Part shown: piece after piece, positions 52,901-62,790 of the stretch
Layout of the letters: every line of letters starts with the position of its first letter
Numbering within the stretch: the first letter of the stretch is position 1
Source: Coniferiporia sulphurascens
Taxonomy: Eukaryota; Basidiomycota; Agaricomycetes; Hymenochaetales; Hymenochaetaceae
Reading direction: 5' to 3'
Length of the DNA stretch: 64,000 nucleotides
NCBI GenBank assembly: GCA_002794785.1
Contig: NBBA01000023.1
Coordinates: forward strand, 1-64,000
Translations under genes and position numbers: made by a program
The notes under the pieces: model-generated
What the model was told of the DNA's origin: nothing
What the model saw: only the letters and a program-made list of their open reading frames with translations
Databases searched by the model: none

Positions 52901-54503
52901 GGCTGCTGACCGCTGAAGGGGGGTGGGGGCCGCTGAAATCGCCTGGAGGAGCGATTTACAGGCTGGGGTCCACCAGGGGACCTCGGTTTTGGACGGCTTG
53001 CTGATTCTGGTGAAAGGGGTGAGGGCGGCAATCATGGAGTCGACTACTGCCTGTGCTTTGATGTCCAGGGTGGAGGTGTTGTCCACTTGTTGATGGAAGG
53101 TGGCTTTGAGTAGTGGGAAGGCAATGTCGGTCCACTCCTCCTTGTCAGCCAGTGTTAGCTGGCAGGTTTTGACGGTAGGAGGTGGGGGCCGGGATGGCAG
53201 GGACCAACGTAACATGGCATGGTTGGACAGCGCGGAGGCGGATGAGGTGCCCGAGTCTAGGATTGCGTCGGGGTTGATTGCAGGGGGGGACCAGATCATG
53301 TCAATTGGGCACCATCGACTATTGTTGATGGGCCTAGAGTCAGAGTCTGGGAGGTGAGCTGGCACAAGGCCGTGTGTTAAGCTCAATGGTTACGCGGTGA
53401 TCGATGTCGGGGCTTCCTGATCGGCGGTGCTGGTGGTACGGCAACGGGGCTTCCTAGATGTTGTAAGTCGAGGGTGATCGTCGATGGGGCTTCCTGATCG
53501 GCAATGTGGATGCTGTAGGCTTCTATAACGAGTCGGGTTACGACAAAGCGACTAATAGTCAAGTGGCATGCAGTAGACTGGTGATAGCAGATAATGGGCT
53601 TGTATGAACAAAGAGCACAAGCTTAGGGCTTGTGCTACTGAAGTTACATGCTTATATGCTATTCTATGTGTTTGTTACTGTGGCGACTTGGTTAGGTGTG
53701 TTTACCAGACCGTGGGGGTCATGGAACTCAAGGGAGTGCCTTGGTAATACAAGTACGGTGATCAGTAAGCAAAGCACGTCATGATGGTGCAAGAAGGCGT
53801 CATCATGGCGTCTTATGGCGCATGGCGAATAAGGATGAGTAAGGCAGAGAAATGGGGGAGTTGTGCTGACTGATGATGACGAAGATGGAGTGAGTCAGCG
53901 CAAGAAGAGGGAGTAAAGGAAAATTGTAACACCATGCTCCCGGAAGAAGTCATCGAGAGGTTGTGCTCTCAAATCCTCCTGCCGTGTAGCCTGGAGTTCG
54001 GACCACGAGTGGTGGCAATGGTTGAAGTCGCCCACCACCAGGAGAGTGGAGGCCAAAGCCGGTGGGATCATAAAAAGGAACAACTCACTGGGGTAGAGGG
54101 GGGTGGCGGTGGTATGGTCCAGTGCATGCATACCATAGAAGTTGCACAGGTGGATCATCAGGTGTGAGCAGATTTCGATGGTGAGGACATTGGTGCCGGA
54201 GGATGTGGTGCCTAAGACTGACCAGGTGGTTGATGGGATGGCCCTGGATACATATGTAACAACCCTTGGCCTGGTGGCTGGGGGAAGAATGGCTGTGTAT
54301 CCTGGGAGGGATGGGACATTGAGTACCAGCGTGCTGGTTGGGTCGGTGAGTGAGGGCTGGAGGCCAATTTGATACCAGGGCAGTTCCTGAATCAAGATGA
54401 TGGTGGGTGGAGATGGGTCAGTGGTAAGGATTGGGATAAGGGAATGGACCGTGGCTAAGGAGTGGGCGGCATTCCACTGAAGAATAGAGATGTCTCTATT
54501 CAT
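49933..54503 (-). pseudogene. ORF2 of A2-U, split by LTR5
   Basis: From 54503: MNRDISILQWNAAHSLATVH, LIQELPWYQIG, VVGDFNHCHHSWSE, SNHAMLRWSLPSRPP (Asp of SDH changed to Asn), NIWGWAKRGLGNRPTPIPSL, RT with GTPQGSPVSLIL and AYVDDHFLVCVG (intact), RNase H VFTDGSCIGSKSGSAICAM, TDTEIFSLTSTPSW, FFLSDSLTALHLI and CPGHSDIPRNEWADHEAKF, then a C-terminal module open to 49933. Stops include TGA after HFHPP (51752) and the TAG shared with A2-Q (50752). LTR5 lies in the endonuclease. Confidence 0.87.
53375..53931 (-). mobile_element. Solo LTR 5 (557 bp) with 5-bp target duplication
   Basis: Plus sense TGTTAAGCTCAATGG...AAATTGTAACA; flanks CCGTG (53370-53374) and CCATG (53932-53936), one G/A difference in a CpG. 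It is inserted in the endonuclease codons for REHGLVPAH of A2-U. Confidence 0.92.
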
Positions 54504-56296
54504 TGGTCCTCCATGTGTTCATTGTCGGGCCCCTCTATGGCCTCCAGAATCTGGCAGTAGCGCCGTTTCTTGGGACATTGAGGGAGGGTGGTGGGGTGGT
54601 CACCTTTGCAGTTTGTGCAATAGCGAGGGTGAGGGCAGTGGTTGCCCTCAATGGCTTTGGTGGCGCAGGATGCACACAACTTACAATGGTTGTGGGTTAG
54701 ATGACCCCCTCCACAGTCGGCACAGCATGGCTGGGTGCGGCAGCCTTTCGTTCCATGGCCTAGGCCCTGGCAGCATTCACATTGGGTGAGGCTGGGGCGA
54801 TAGGGAGGGACAGAGAGGGAGAGGGAGGCACCGAACAGCCATACGTGTGGACGCTTGAGGAGCTGCACACAAATTGATCCATTGGGGTTGGAGAAGGAGA
54901 AAGCCACAGGGCACTTCTGGAGGGTTGGAAGGTGGTCCTCTGTGGCTGCAAAGTGGGGGTCGACTACGAAATCGAGGGTGCAGAGTGCTGGGTTGTTCCG
55001 GATTTCGGCCATTAGGGCCTTTGGGGAGATGGTGTGGCCATTCTGACCGAAGAGATAGTCCACACATGGCACCATGGAGATGCGGAGGGCAGACCGGGGG
55101 TGGACCCGGACTGGGGTGAGGGTAAACCAGGCGGAGATTTGGTCGTCCATTGCAGATAGGCACCTGTTGTGCATATGGGCCGCAAATGCCACTGAGTGAC
55201 AGTCTATGATCGTGTCAGTGGCAGGTGAGGCAGAGGAGGGTCACTTGGCGAAGGAAGTCACAAGGTTCCCCTTCATGTTGAACGATGATGTGAGAACTGT
55301 GACTTGGTCAGCAGTGGGCAGGGAAGCGAAGAACTCACAGGCAGCGGTGGTGAGGCGCATAGCCGGAAGCTGTAGTTCGGTTTTGGGGACGACGGCTGGG
55401 ATGAGGACCAGGGTTGGGTCCTTGGCATAGACCAGGGGCGGGGGCAGGACCTGTCGTTGCTTTTTCTTCTTCTTGTGGGTCACCATCATGAAGACTGTGC
55501 CCAGAGCCGGTGCAACTGGGTTGGGGTTGGAGGCTGTAGGTGGGGCTGGGGCGGCCACCACCTGGGTGTAGGAGGAGGTCGGTGCCGCAGTGTTGGCGGT
55601 CTGGGTGGTGGTGGTGGTGGTGGGGACCTGGGCCTTCTGGGCCTGTGGGGCTTGGTGCACAGGCCGGTTGACAAGGGTTGAGACTTGTCGGGAAATGGAG
55701 GTGACTTCTGTGGAGAGCTGTTTGACAATATTTGTCAGCGCAGCCACATCAGGTGACATGTTAGCAGTTCTGGGGGTCCTAATCAGGGCAGAGGGTTGGG
55801 GGGCAGTGGTCGGGGTCCTTTGTTAGGGGTGAGCTGGGGCAAAGGGCGCTGGCAGGGAGGCTTCCACCCCCCCCCCTTGCGATGTTGTAGGCCATCTTAA
55901 TGTTGCACAAAATGATGTACTGGGGGTCCTTCTCATCCCTAATAATGCCGGTGATGGTTTGTTGGACGTTCCAGAGGAGGTCACCTACAAACTTGGCGGC
56001 TGCCCGGTCAATCTCTGTGGGGTTGTAGTGGTGGGTCTTCCTGTCGAAGTCCTCTAGCGCTCTGGAGATGGTGTACATGAACCCCGACGTGTGTGGCTCG
56101 AACTGTTCATGAGGGCGGGGTCGGGGAGTGTGCGGGGATAGGTTGTCGGACGAGCGCTTGTTGGTGAGCAGTGGCGATGGGGTGTGTGGGTTCTCAAGGA
56201 TCTCTTCCATCTCACCGAACTCATTGGATCCGGTGGGGGGGTTGGAGCCTGTGGACAGGGGGCAGCTAACATGCTCGAACACATGGGTGAATTCAT
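54500..56296 (-). pseudogene. ORF1 (gag-like) of A2-U, N-terminally truncated
   Basis: EFTHVFEHVSCPLSTGSNPP, SNEFGEMEEILENPHTPSPL, GFMYTISRALEDFDRKTHHY, VGDLLWNVQQTITGIIRDEK, SISRQVSTLVNRPVHQAPQA, KKKKKQRQVLPPPLVYAKDP, SALRISMVPCVDYLFGQNGH, knuckles CECCQGLGHGTKGC (C-x2-C-x4-H-x4-C), CADCGGGHLTHNHCKLC and CTNCKGDHPTTLPQC. One frameshift at a C/G run near 55865-55880 and a TGA near 55241 interrupt it. It retains Arg (CGA) where A1 copies have TGA (SISRQ). Confidence 0.85.
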
Positions 56297-56612
56297 TTTA
56301 TTTATTTATTATTCCTGCAGTATTACATAATTACAAGCTGCCCCCCGAAGGGGGGGCCCTAACTACATAACAACGGAGGCGCCCGTCATTGCGCATCACA
56401 CAAAACTGGGTGGGGGCTCTGCTCCCAAATGGGTGCCAAAGTGTGGAGAGCCCCTATTCTGTTAGAAAGGGAAGGACCGGTAGAAGGAGGAGTACATATC
56501 ACTACGAACTAGTCAAGTGGGTGAGGGCAGGCAAAGTAGGAAGCTTAGAATTGAAAAAGGGAGGGCGAGAGTGCCGGCTGAGATGTATCTGTAGGAATCC
56601 GAAAGGCAGGCG

Positions 56613-59600
56613 TTAATCATGAGGAAATGGGGGGAGCGTACCTGATAGCTCCAAAAGGGCCGGGTCCGAGTCCTGGGTTCGGTGTCCGAGCATACAGCGC
56701 ATGTAATCCCATAGGAGGTCCAGGTCCATATCTTCGTCGGTTGGGTGTCCATCGAGGTCCATCATGGCGAATGCTAGCCGGATGGTGCCCACAGCGCAGT
56801 CCGAGAGGCGGTTTAAGTGTCCCGTTAGCTTTAGCCAACGGTGCAAAACCGGGAGGTGGCTTTCGGCTGCCCACTCTGAGTGGTGGACTGGGAGAGGGTT
56901 TCGTGGTGGCCATACTCGTCGTATCCATGGATGGAAGGTGCTGCAGCTGCCGAGAATGTGGGCGGTCGACTGGGCCGGCCATGGAGGGTGGTTGTGCCAC
57001 CTGCAGTGGGAGATCAGGCCGTGTCATCGCCAGTAGGCTGAGTCAAAACCCAGCCAGTAACCCCCATAGGGACCTGCGTGGCAGAGAACCTGAGCTACTG
57101 CGGAGAGCTCACTTCGTGGGTGGTCAACCGAATGCATAAGTAGCTTTCGAGGTCGGCAGGACAGGATGCCGTGTACTGCCAGGTATTTATCCGCAGTCGA
57201 AGCAAGAGGGCGGGCTAGCGAGAAGGTCCACCGTTCCATGAGGGTGCAGATGGCAGCTTCTTTTAGTGCAGAGATGGATGGCTTTAGGTCGGATGGGGGG
57301 AGCTCTGTTGCCAGTTTCGCTTCCGTGTCGGCCCATTCATTGCCAGGGATGTCCGAGTGTCCAGGGCACCACACAAAATGAATGGTGAGCTGGGGGTACG
57401 AGTCCAGCAGGGTCTCCACTCCGGCTTTCCAGATGTGTAGGAGGTGGGCTCTGGGGGCGGTGGCCCATGTTTGGAAAAGGTGGAGGGCGGTCAGCGAATC
57501 AGAGAGGAAGAAGACATCCGATGCGACACGCAGTTGCCCTAGGAGGCGGCGTGCTACCCAGCCTGGAGCCGTGGCAAGGGAGAATTCCTCGGCATCCGTT
57601 GCTGTGGCACAGGTGGGGGATTCCAGTCATCATGACCGGAGATGGGTGTGGCCTAGCATGGTGCAGATGGCCGAGCCCAACTTATTGTCTATGTGGGAGC
57701 TGTCTGTGAATACCTGGATGTGGGGGGTGCCTCCAAGTTGGCATGTGGCTGTTACAAAAGATTTTCATGTGTCGGCACTGACTGGGGTAGTGAGGGTGGT
57801 GAAACGAACTCGGCCTTGTGTGAACGCCAGTGGATCCAACCAGGGGGGATGCGTGTATGCAGGGACTTGTTGAACCCGAGGGACTCGGACCTGCAGAGAA
57901 AGGGAGAAGGGTCTGTTAGCTACGTTTTTAAATAATTTATGGCCAATAGAGTGAGGGGTGCGCCATAAGCGCAGAGAGTGGGTCGTCTTTATATACTCGA
58001 AATAGAAAGAGAGAGGGGGAATGGAACAGAGGAAATTTGTGGAGTGGGGGGAGGCACCCTTAAAGACGCCTAATATCCAACGGCATGCCGTGTTTTGCAC
58101 AGCCTGCAGGCGGTTTACCAGTGTTTTTTGGCGGCTGCCATGGTACCAAACTGGTGCTCCCCATGACAGGATGGAGCATACACAGGAGGTGTAAAGGCAG
58201 TGGAGGAGGAGGGCCAAGATACCACGTTGAGTGTTGCCTAAAATGCGGAGGGCGGCGAGTGTGGAGAGCCCCTTGGAGCACATGCGCTTGATGTGTGGCT
58301 TGAAGGAGAGGCCTGGGTCCCACCAAATCCCCAGCCACCGGAGTGGGATAGAGGGGCGGATCAGGGTGTTGGGGTCGACCTGCACCCCAGCTGTGTCCCA
58401 GCCTTGGTAGCCAGTGCACCGTCAGGGGGGGTGGAAGTGAAGGCACTCCATCTTGGCGGCTTCGATGTTGAGACTGATGGTGCCGAAGAGGGTGTCGAGT
58501 TGTTGGTAGGCATGGGCGAGGGTGCAGCAGTTGGATGTCACTGAGGGTCCTACGCAGATTAGTAGATGGTCATTGACGTATGCTAGGGCTGTAGTGCCAG
58601 CTTGGTGAAATTGCCAGGGGACTACGCCTGCAAATATTGTTGACAGGATGGGGGACACCGGCGATCCTTGTGGGGTGCCGAGGTCTGGTTTGGGGGCGGT
58701 TGGGAGGGTGGTGCCATCGAAAGAGACAGCGACCTGCCGATCCATCATGAAGGACAGGCACCAGTTGGCCATGTTGGGTGCACAACCGAGGTCCAGCAAT
58801 TGTTGGTGGAGGAGTTGGGGGTGGACCGAGTCGAAGAACCCCTGTATGTCGACTGCGAGGACCGAGCACACAAGGCCTTCTGAGTGGGCCCGCTCTGCAA
58901 TCTGTATAAGGTGTTGGGCAGCATCGTAGATGGAATGTCCTTGGTGCCCCCCATATTGGTTAGGTGGCAACCAGTTACATGTGTTTGTGAGATACTGGAG
59001 CCAGTTAGCTATTATCTTTTCGAGGAGTTTCCCTAGGGTCTCCTCAAGGGTTATGGGCCGGTAGGAGTGCAGCGAGAATGGGTCCTTCTTGTTAGGCTTC
59101 TGCAGCATCACTACTTTTGCTGCCCACCAACACTCAGGGTGGTGCCCTAAGCAGAGGCAGTCATTGAAAAGTGAGAGAATCTCTTCAGGGTAGGCGTCCA
59201 CCACCCATTTAAGGGGGTGGTAGCCTATCCCCAAGAGGCCTGGAGCCAACAAGTTGGAGGTGTCGGCCAGTGCCCCCGTTAGCTCTGTGAGGAGTATGGG
59301 CGGGGCAGCTGGTTGAGGTGGTGGTGGTGGAGTTGGGGCCACTGCCTGGGGTGGGGGGGGCATAAAGAAGGTTTCGCGAAATAGCTCACCTTTCTTGTCG
59401 TCCATCTGTGTGAAGGATCCATCTCGTTTCTTGAGCGAGGGGATAGGGGTTGGTCAGTTACCCAGGCCTTGTTTGGCCCAGTTCCAGATGTTGGAGGCAT
59501 CCACTTCTGCTGCCTGATTGGCATAGAACTGCCGTTTGGCTGTCCTGACTCCTCTTTTGAAGGCACATCGAGCTGAAGCTTTCTGGAGGGGGGTGGTGGC

Positions 59601-60610
59601 CGTCTGGATAGCGGAAAGGAGGGTCTTGCAGTGGGGCGACCACCATGGGACTTCCATTTTTGATGGTTTTGATAGGTGGGTGAATGGCTTTAGGGCAGCG
59701 ACCATTGCATCTCTGACCGCCTTGGCCTTAATGTCAAGGGCATGGGTGTCGAGCCCTGATAGTCGGAAGGCTGAGTTGAGGAGGGGGAAGGCTATGTCGG
59801 TCCATTCTTCCTTGTCGGCTGGGAGTAGCCGTCGGGTCTTTATGACCGGAGGGGGGGGCCGAAATGGCAATGACCACCGTAGGATTGCATGATCAGACAG
59901 AGGTGAGGGGTCGGAGGTAGCCAAGTCTAAAATAGAATCGGGGTTGACTGCGGGTGGGGCCCAGATCATGTCAATGGGGCACCAACGGCAATTGCCGTTG
60001 AGCCATGAATCCGAGTCGGGAAGATGAGCAGGCGCCAGGCCATGCCCATGGAAGAAATCATCGAGGGGTTGTGCCCCCAAGTATCCCGTTGTGGGATGGA
60101 GAATTCGGACCATGTATGGTGGCGACGGTTGAAGTCGCCTGCCACAAGTAGGGTGGTGGCGAGCACCGAGGGGAGTGAGAATAAGAAGGACTCACCTGGG
60201 TACTGGGGGGAGGCATTCTCGCGGTCCGGGGGGTGCATGCCGTAGTAGTTGCACACCCGGAGGGTGAGTTGGGATCGCACCTCCACTGTCAGTACATCGG
60301 TGCCGTGAGAGGCGGCTCCGAGAATCGACCATGAGGTTGGAGGGAGGGCCCTGGATACGTATGTGACTACCCGAGGACGAACCTCTGGTGGTAGGATGGG
60401 TATGTATCCCGGGATGGCTGGGACATTGAAGACCGGTGTGCCAGTCGGGTCTGTGAGTGAAGGTTGCAGCCCTATTTGGTACCAGGGCGGTTCCTGTATG
60501 AGAATCAGGTGCAGGGGGGAGGGGTCAGTTGTAAGGATGGGAATAAGGGAATGTATTGCCGCTAGTGAGCGGGCGGCATTCCACTGTAAGATAGAGAGTG
60601 TCTCTATCAT
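56613..60610 (-). pseudogene. ORF2 of A1-V (endonuclease, RT, RNase H, C-terminal domain)
   Basis: MIETLSILQWNAARSLAAIH (Asn), LIQEPPWYQIG (Glu), VAGDFNRRHHTWSE, LSDHAILRWSLPF; RT VLAVDIQGFFDSVHP (motif A), GTPQGSPVSPIL (motif B), AYVNDHLLICVG (motif C, first Asp changed to Asn, about 58565-58585); RNase H VFTDSSHIDNKLGSAICTM, TDAEEFSLATAPGW, FFLSDSLTALHLF and CPGHSDIPGNEWADTE; C-terminal WHNHPPWPAQSTAHILGSC. A frameshift lies near 60080. TGA stops at 59454, 58422, 57765 and 57024 all sit at Arg positions of sister copies. RT would be inactive even without the stops. Confidence 0.88.
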
Positions 60611-62672
60611 ATTTCCTCCATCTGTTCATCGTTGGGGTCGGTGTCAAGGGCCTCTATGATTTGGCGGTAGCGCCTCTTCTTTGGGCATGTCGGCAATGTG
60701 GCGGGGTGGTCGCTTTTGCAGTTTATGCATTGGCAAGGGTGAGGGCATGTGTCGCCTTCAGGCACTTCATCTGTGGCGCAGTGGGCGCACAATTTGCGAT
60801 GATTGTGGGTCAGATGGGCACCTGCACATTCCACGCAACATGGTTGAGCTCGGCAACCCTTGGTTCCATGGCCAAGGCCCTGGCACCGCTCGCATTGAGT
60901 GAGGGTGGGGCGGATGGGTGGGACTGAGAGCTGGAGGGCGGAGCCGAACATCCACACATGTGGCCTCTTGAGGAGGTGTTCGTGTATGGAACCATCAGGG
61001 TCAACAAAGGAGAAGGCCACAGGGCACCTGTCTAGCAATGGCAGGTGGTCTTCGGTGGCGGTGAAGTGGGGGGTGACTACGAAGTCGAGGTTGAGGAGTG
61101 CCGGATTGTGCCGGACTTCGGCTAGGAGGGCCTTGTCGGAGATGGTGTGTCCGTTTTGCCCAAACAAGAAATCCTTGCATGGCACCATGGAGATGCGCAG
61201 TGCAGATCGGGGGCGGACTCTGGAGGGGGTTAGGGAGAAAGCGGCTGGAATGGTAATTCCAGTTGCAATACACTCTGTGCGCATATGGGAGGCATATGAC
61301 GCAGAGTGACAATCAATGATCGTTTCTGTTGTCGGGTTAGCAGAGGATGGTCGTGACGCAAACGTAGTCATGATATTTCCTTTAACATTGAAAGCCAAGG
61401 AGAGTACCGGGACGCGGTCTGCCGTGGGGAGGGAGGCAAAAAACTCACGTGACACTTTGGTAAGGGCCATCACGGATTTCTGGTTTTCGGCACGAATGCT
61501 GACAGTTGGTGTGAGGACCAAGGTCGGGTCCTTGGCGTACATTGTGGGTGGTGGGGGCACCTTACACATGTGCTTCTTCTTCTTCTGCGCCAGGTTGATG
61601 ACCACCCCAGCAGCTGGGGCCACTGGGGTAGGGTTGGCGGTTGTTGGGGGGGCTGCCGCTGCTGCCACTTGTGCATAGGAGGTGGGGGCAGTCGTGATGG
61701 TCGCCTGAGGAGCAGGTTGCTGTTGTTGTTGCTGTTGCTGTTGTCGGGGGGCGGGCCTAGAGCTGATGGAAGCCATCTGTCATGAGATCGAAGCTATGTC
61801 AGTTGTCAGGCGCTTGACTGCGTCAGTCAGCGCCCTCATTTCTGGGGTCACGGGGGCGGTGCCAGGGGTCCCGGTGGTGGCCGGGGCCTTCTGGGGGGGG
61901 TGTGCTGGGGCGAAGGGTTCCAGGAGGGCAATTACTGCCCCCTCCCTCGCAAAGTTGTAGGCCATTACTGCATTACAGTAGATGATGTTCTGGGGGTATG
62001 TCCTATCTTGCTCTATGTTGGCCAGCATTTTTTGGACATTCCAGAGGAGGTCGCCCACAAACTGTGTGGCCTTGACGTCAATCATCTCAGTGTTGGCATC
62101 CCTGGTTTGCTGATCAAAGTCGCCCAGGGCATGGGTGAGGGAGTACATGAAGCCTGCCATGTGCTGTTCATGTTGTTGGGCGGGGGTCCTCTCGGTGTGA
62201 GAGGTGACATGGCGGCAGAGGAGCGTTTCTGCCCGAGGCTTGTGCCTCCCACCTGTTGCGGGGGGGTGTGGGGGTCAACCGCCATTTCTGGGGCTGTCTC
62301 ACCTGTTTCGATGGAGCCATGGATCAACCCTACCAAGGCGGCTGGGGAGCCGACTTGGGATGCTGCCCTTGATTCCGCATGCGCTTGGGCGGTGAAGTCG
62401 TAGGCCGAGATCAATTGGGAGTCACCGATTACAGGGGATGGTGCCAGAATGTCCAGGGAGGAGGTCAATGGCAGGAAGCCGGTTAGGGATTCTTGTTGGG
62501 GGGTGGTGGGGGCGGCCGTCCCATGCCTTGCGGCAGCAGCAGCACTGGCGGAGGCCCAGTTGGCGGCCATCTTTGCGACCCGGTCAGGATTGGCGTTGGC
62601 CAATGGGGCGGGTGGGGGGTTGGTTCGGGTTGTTCGATGGAGAGTGTTCCGGTAATCGCCTGGGTTCGACAT
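60607..62672 (-). pseudogene. ORF1 (gag-like) of A1-V
   Basis: MSNPGDYRNTLHRTTRTNPP at 62672; then SQLISAYDFTAQAHAESRAA, a one-base loss in a G-run near 62180 that shifts the frame, GFMYSLTHALGDFDQQT, a TGA at 61780 (SIS*QM, Arg elsewhere), a Gln-rich tract, TSYAQVAAAAAPP, VFGSA-type segment HVWMFGSALQLSVPP and knuckles CERCQGLGHGTKGC, CVECAGAHLTHNHRKLC and CINCKSDHPATLPTC, ending DEQMEEI in the ATGA overlap. The last 389 codons (61776-60607) are open. Confidence 0.87.
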
Positions 62673-62729
62673 GGGGGAGTTTTAGCTGCCCACACTAGTC
62701 GATGGTGGTGGTTACTGGTCAAGAAGGAT
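62673..62729 (-). promoter_or_regulatory. 5' leader of A1-V (57 nt), conserved across A copies
   Basis: CATCCTTCTTGACCAGTAAC, then a CCACCACCATCGACTAG block and GCTAAAACTCCCCC before the ORF1 ATG. It is near-identical at 580-637, 5699-5756, 28017-28075 and 62791-62848, and recognisable at 47102-47162 (A3). So short a leader leaves little room for an upstream promoter; a promoter overlapping the leader or ORF1 start is likely but unproven. Confidence 0.6.
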
Positions 62730-62790
62730 GACAGACCGGCAGGTGGCCATCGCCTTCGACAGCACCACCCTCCCTACTGCCCCCAAACCC
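62730..62790 (+). pseudogene. A1-P ORF2 piece 4: RT between motifs A and B
   Basis: TDRQVAIAFDSTTLPTAPKP, continuing 49625. It is cut at 62790 by the 5' terminus of A2-W; motif B (FGTPQGSP) should follow beyond A2-W, outside the window. Confidence 0.85.

Larger units (their letters stand above)
49626..56296 (-). mobile_element. LINE copy A2-U, 5'-truncated in ORF1, hosting LTR5
   Basis: Tail (49626-49645), hairpin, A2 3' UTR, ORF2 49933-54503 and ORF1 54500-56296, truncated at EFTHVFEHV. Its truncated end abuts the tail of A1-V with nothing in between, and no separate duplication flanks A1-V. Confidence 0.88.
56297..62729 (-). mobile_element. LINE copy A1-V, full length and uninterrupted (6433 bp)
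   Basis: The reference A1 copy: tail (56297-56318), hairpin (around 56338-56356), 3' UTR to 56612, ORF2 56613-60610, ORF1 60607-62672, 57-nt leader and the 5' terminus CATCCTTCTTGACC at 62729. No insertion inside. The left flank is the truncated end of A2-U and the right flank is the target duplication shared with A2-U. Confidence 0.92.
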
